Positions 5,515-6,076 of a stretch of 6,076 bases of DNA are shown here, piece by piece (the first letter of the stretch is position 1; every line of letters starts with the position of its first letter). The DNA lies in the NCBI GenBank assembly GCA_046094385.1, contig JBJTHJ010000088.1:1-6076 (forward strand), given 5' to 3'. The notes below the pieces were generated by a model, which was given only the letters and a program-made list of their open reading frames with translations, ran no database searches and was not told where the DNA came from. A program made the translations under genes and the position numbers. The DNA is from ZLKRG08 sp046094385 (GTDB taxonomy: Bacteria > Actinomycetota > Actinomycetes > Nanopelagicales > Nanopelagicaceae).

Positions 5515-5520
5515 GATAAT
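5515..5520 (+). promoter_or_regulatory. Possible -10 box for the RDD-domain gene
   Basis: GATAAT matches five of six bases of TATAAT and lies 28 bp before the ATG at 5549. No good -35 is found at 16-18 bp; TTTACG at 5495-5500 is only 14 bp away. If real, it would uncouple this gene from the mal cassette. Confidence 0.35.
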
Positions 5521-5548
5521 AAGTAAGCTTGATAAAAGGGAGGCATGA

Positions 5549-6076
5549 ATGACAGATGAACTCGAAAAAAGTACTCCTGGCGCACGATTAGGGGCATTCT
5601 TGCTGGACGTGCTTTTTGCAGTTATAACATTAGGTATTGGTTGGATAATTTGGTCACTAATTGTTTGGAGCAAAGGTACTACACCCGGCCATCAAGTTTT
5701 GAAGCAAAAAATCGTTGATGATAAGACGGGTGAAACATTTACATGGGGACGTATGGCCCTTCGCGAACTTGTATTTAGAGGATTGGTTATCGGAGTTGGG
5801 TCAGCGCTATCTTTCGGAGTTTTATGGTTAGTTGACTCACTTCTAGTTGTAAGAGACGACAGAAAAACTCTTCATGATATGTTGGCGCGATCGCTAGTGG
5901 TAAATAGTTGGGAAAATCAAATGAGGTTTAAAATTATTAGTTTATTTTCCATGTTAATTTTATTCTCCGGTTTCCAGATAACACCAGCATCTGCTGGAGC
6001 AAAAGTGTTCAAAAATTGCACGGCATTAAATAAGGTTTACCCCGGTGGAGTTGCAATGCCTGGTGCGATAAATAAA
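5549..6076 (+). CDS. RDD-family membrane protein continuing into an Excalibur-like domain (cut by window edge)
   Basis: The 176 codons seen run off the right edge without a stop. Residues 11-118 look like an RDD domain: GARLGAFLLD (Arg13, Asp20) opens the first helix (about 14-40), TTPGHQVLKQKIVDDKTGE (44-62) is the typical central signature, a second helix spans about 77-101, and RDDRKTLHDMLA (102-113) is the usual end. RDD domains are membrane modules of mostly unknown function. Residues 128-149 are a hydrophobic segment ending ASA, and FKNCTALNKVYPGGVAMPGA (154-173) resembles the start of actinobacterial Excalibur proteins, which bind Ca2+ outside the cell. The Excalibur core itself lies beyond the window. 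GGGAGG (5538-5543) sits five bases before the ATG. Met125 (5921) could be the start of a nested secreted protein, but its ribosome site is weak. Confidence 0.75.
   Translation, partial: MTDELEKSTPGARLGAFLLDVLFAVITLGIGWIIWSLIVWSKGTTPGHQVLKQKIVDDKTGETFTWGRMALRELVFRGLVIGVGSALSFGVLWLVDSLLVVRDDRKTLHDMLARSLVVNSWENQMRFKIISLFSMLILFSGFQITPASAGAKVFKNCTALNKVYPGGVAMPGAINK

Noticed and set aside
5545..5547. ATG at 5545 as start of the RDD gene
   Set aside because: This frame stops after four codons; the ATG at 5549 opens the long frame and is well placed behind GGGAGG.

Overview
The window looks like chromosomal DNA from a compact, fairly AT-rich actinobacterium. The grounds are a tmRNA tag ending in RDFALAA, a TAGGCT-type -10 box, a MalE/MalF/MalG cassette with no ATPase gene beside it, and an RDD membrane protein running in frame into what looks like an Excalibur-type domain. 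A freshwater acI / Nanopelagicales-like lineage is my best guess, but this is inference and cannot be settled from this window.

Layout. Positions 1-722 are read on the minus strand. They hold the first 89 codons of an NhaA-type Na+/H+ antiporter, which runs off the left edge, preceded by a complete ssrA gene (tmRNA, 351-722). Both mature ends, the alanine-identity G-U pair and the tag frame are visible. Positions 723-1477 are a long gap with no convincing gene. It is crowded with unrelated short tandem repeats: six 15-bp units, a 21-bp repeat, a 12-bp repeat and two short direct repeats. At its right end lies a well-spaced promoter candidate followed by a perfect inverted repeat at the expected start of transcription, read here as the mal promoter and operator.

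Positions 1478-5475 on the plus strand form a maltose/maltodextrin-type ABC import cassette. MalE is the secreted binding protein. A strong GAAA-loop hairpin follows it and probably limits transcription into the next genes. MalF is a permease with the large extracytoplasmic P2-like insert. MalG is a permease whose start overlaps the malF stop. MalE would deliver sugar to the MalF-MalG channel. The ATPase that powers it is not encoded here and must come from elsewhere, perhaps a shared MsiK-like subunit.

Positions 5549-6076 hold the start of another plus-strand gene: an RDD-family membrane domain continuing without a stop into a signal-like hydrophobic segment and the beginning of an Excalibur-like region, cut by the right edge.

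I found no clearly new defence or mobile system. The items most worth a second look are the repeat-filled gap, the promoter/operator arrangement, the tmRNA tag and the RDD-Excalibur fusion.
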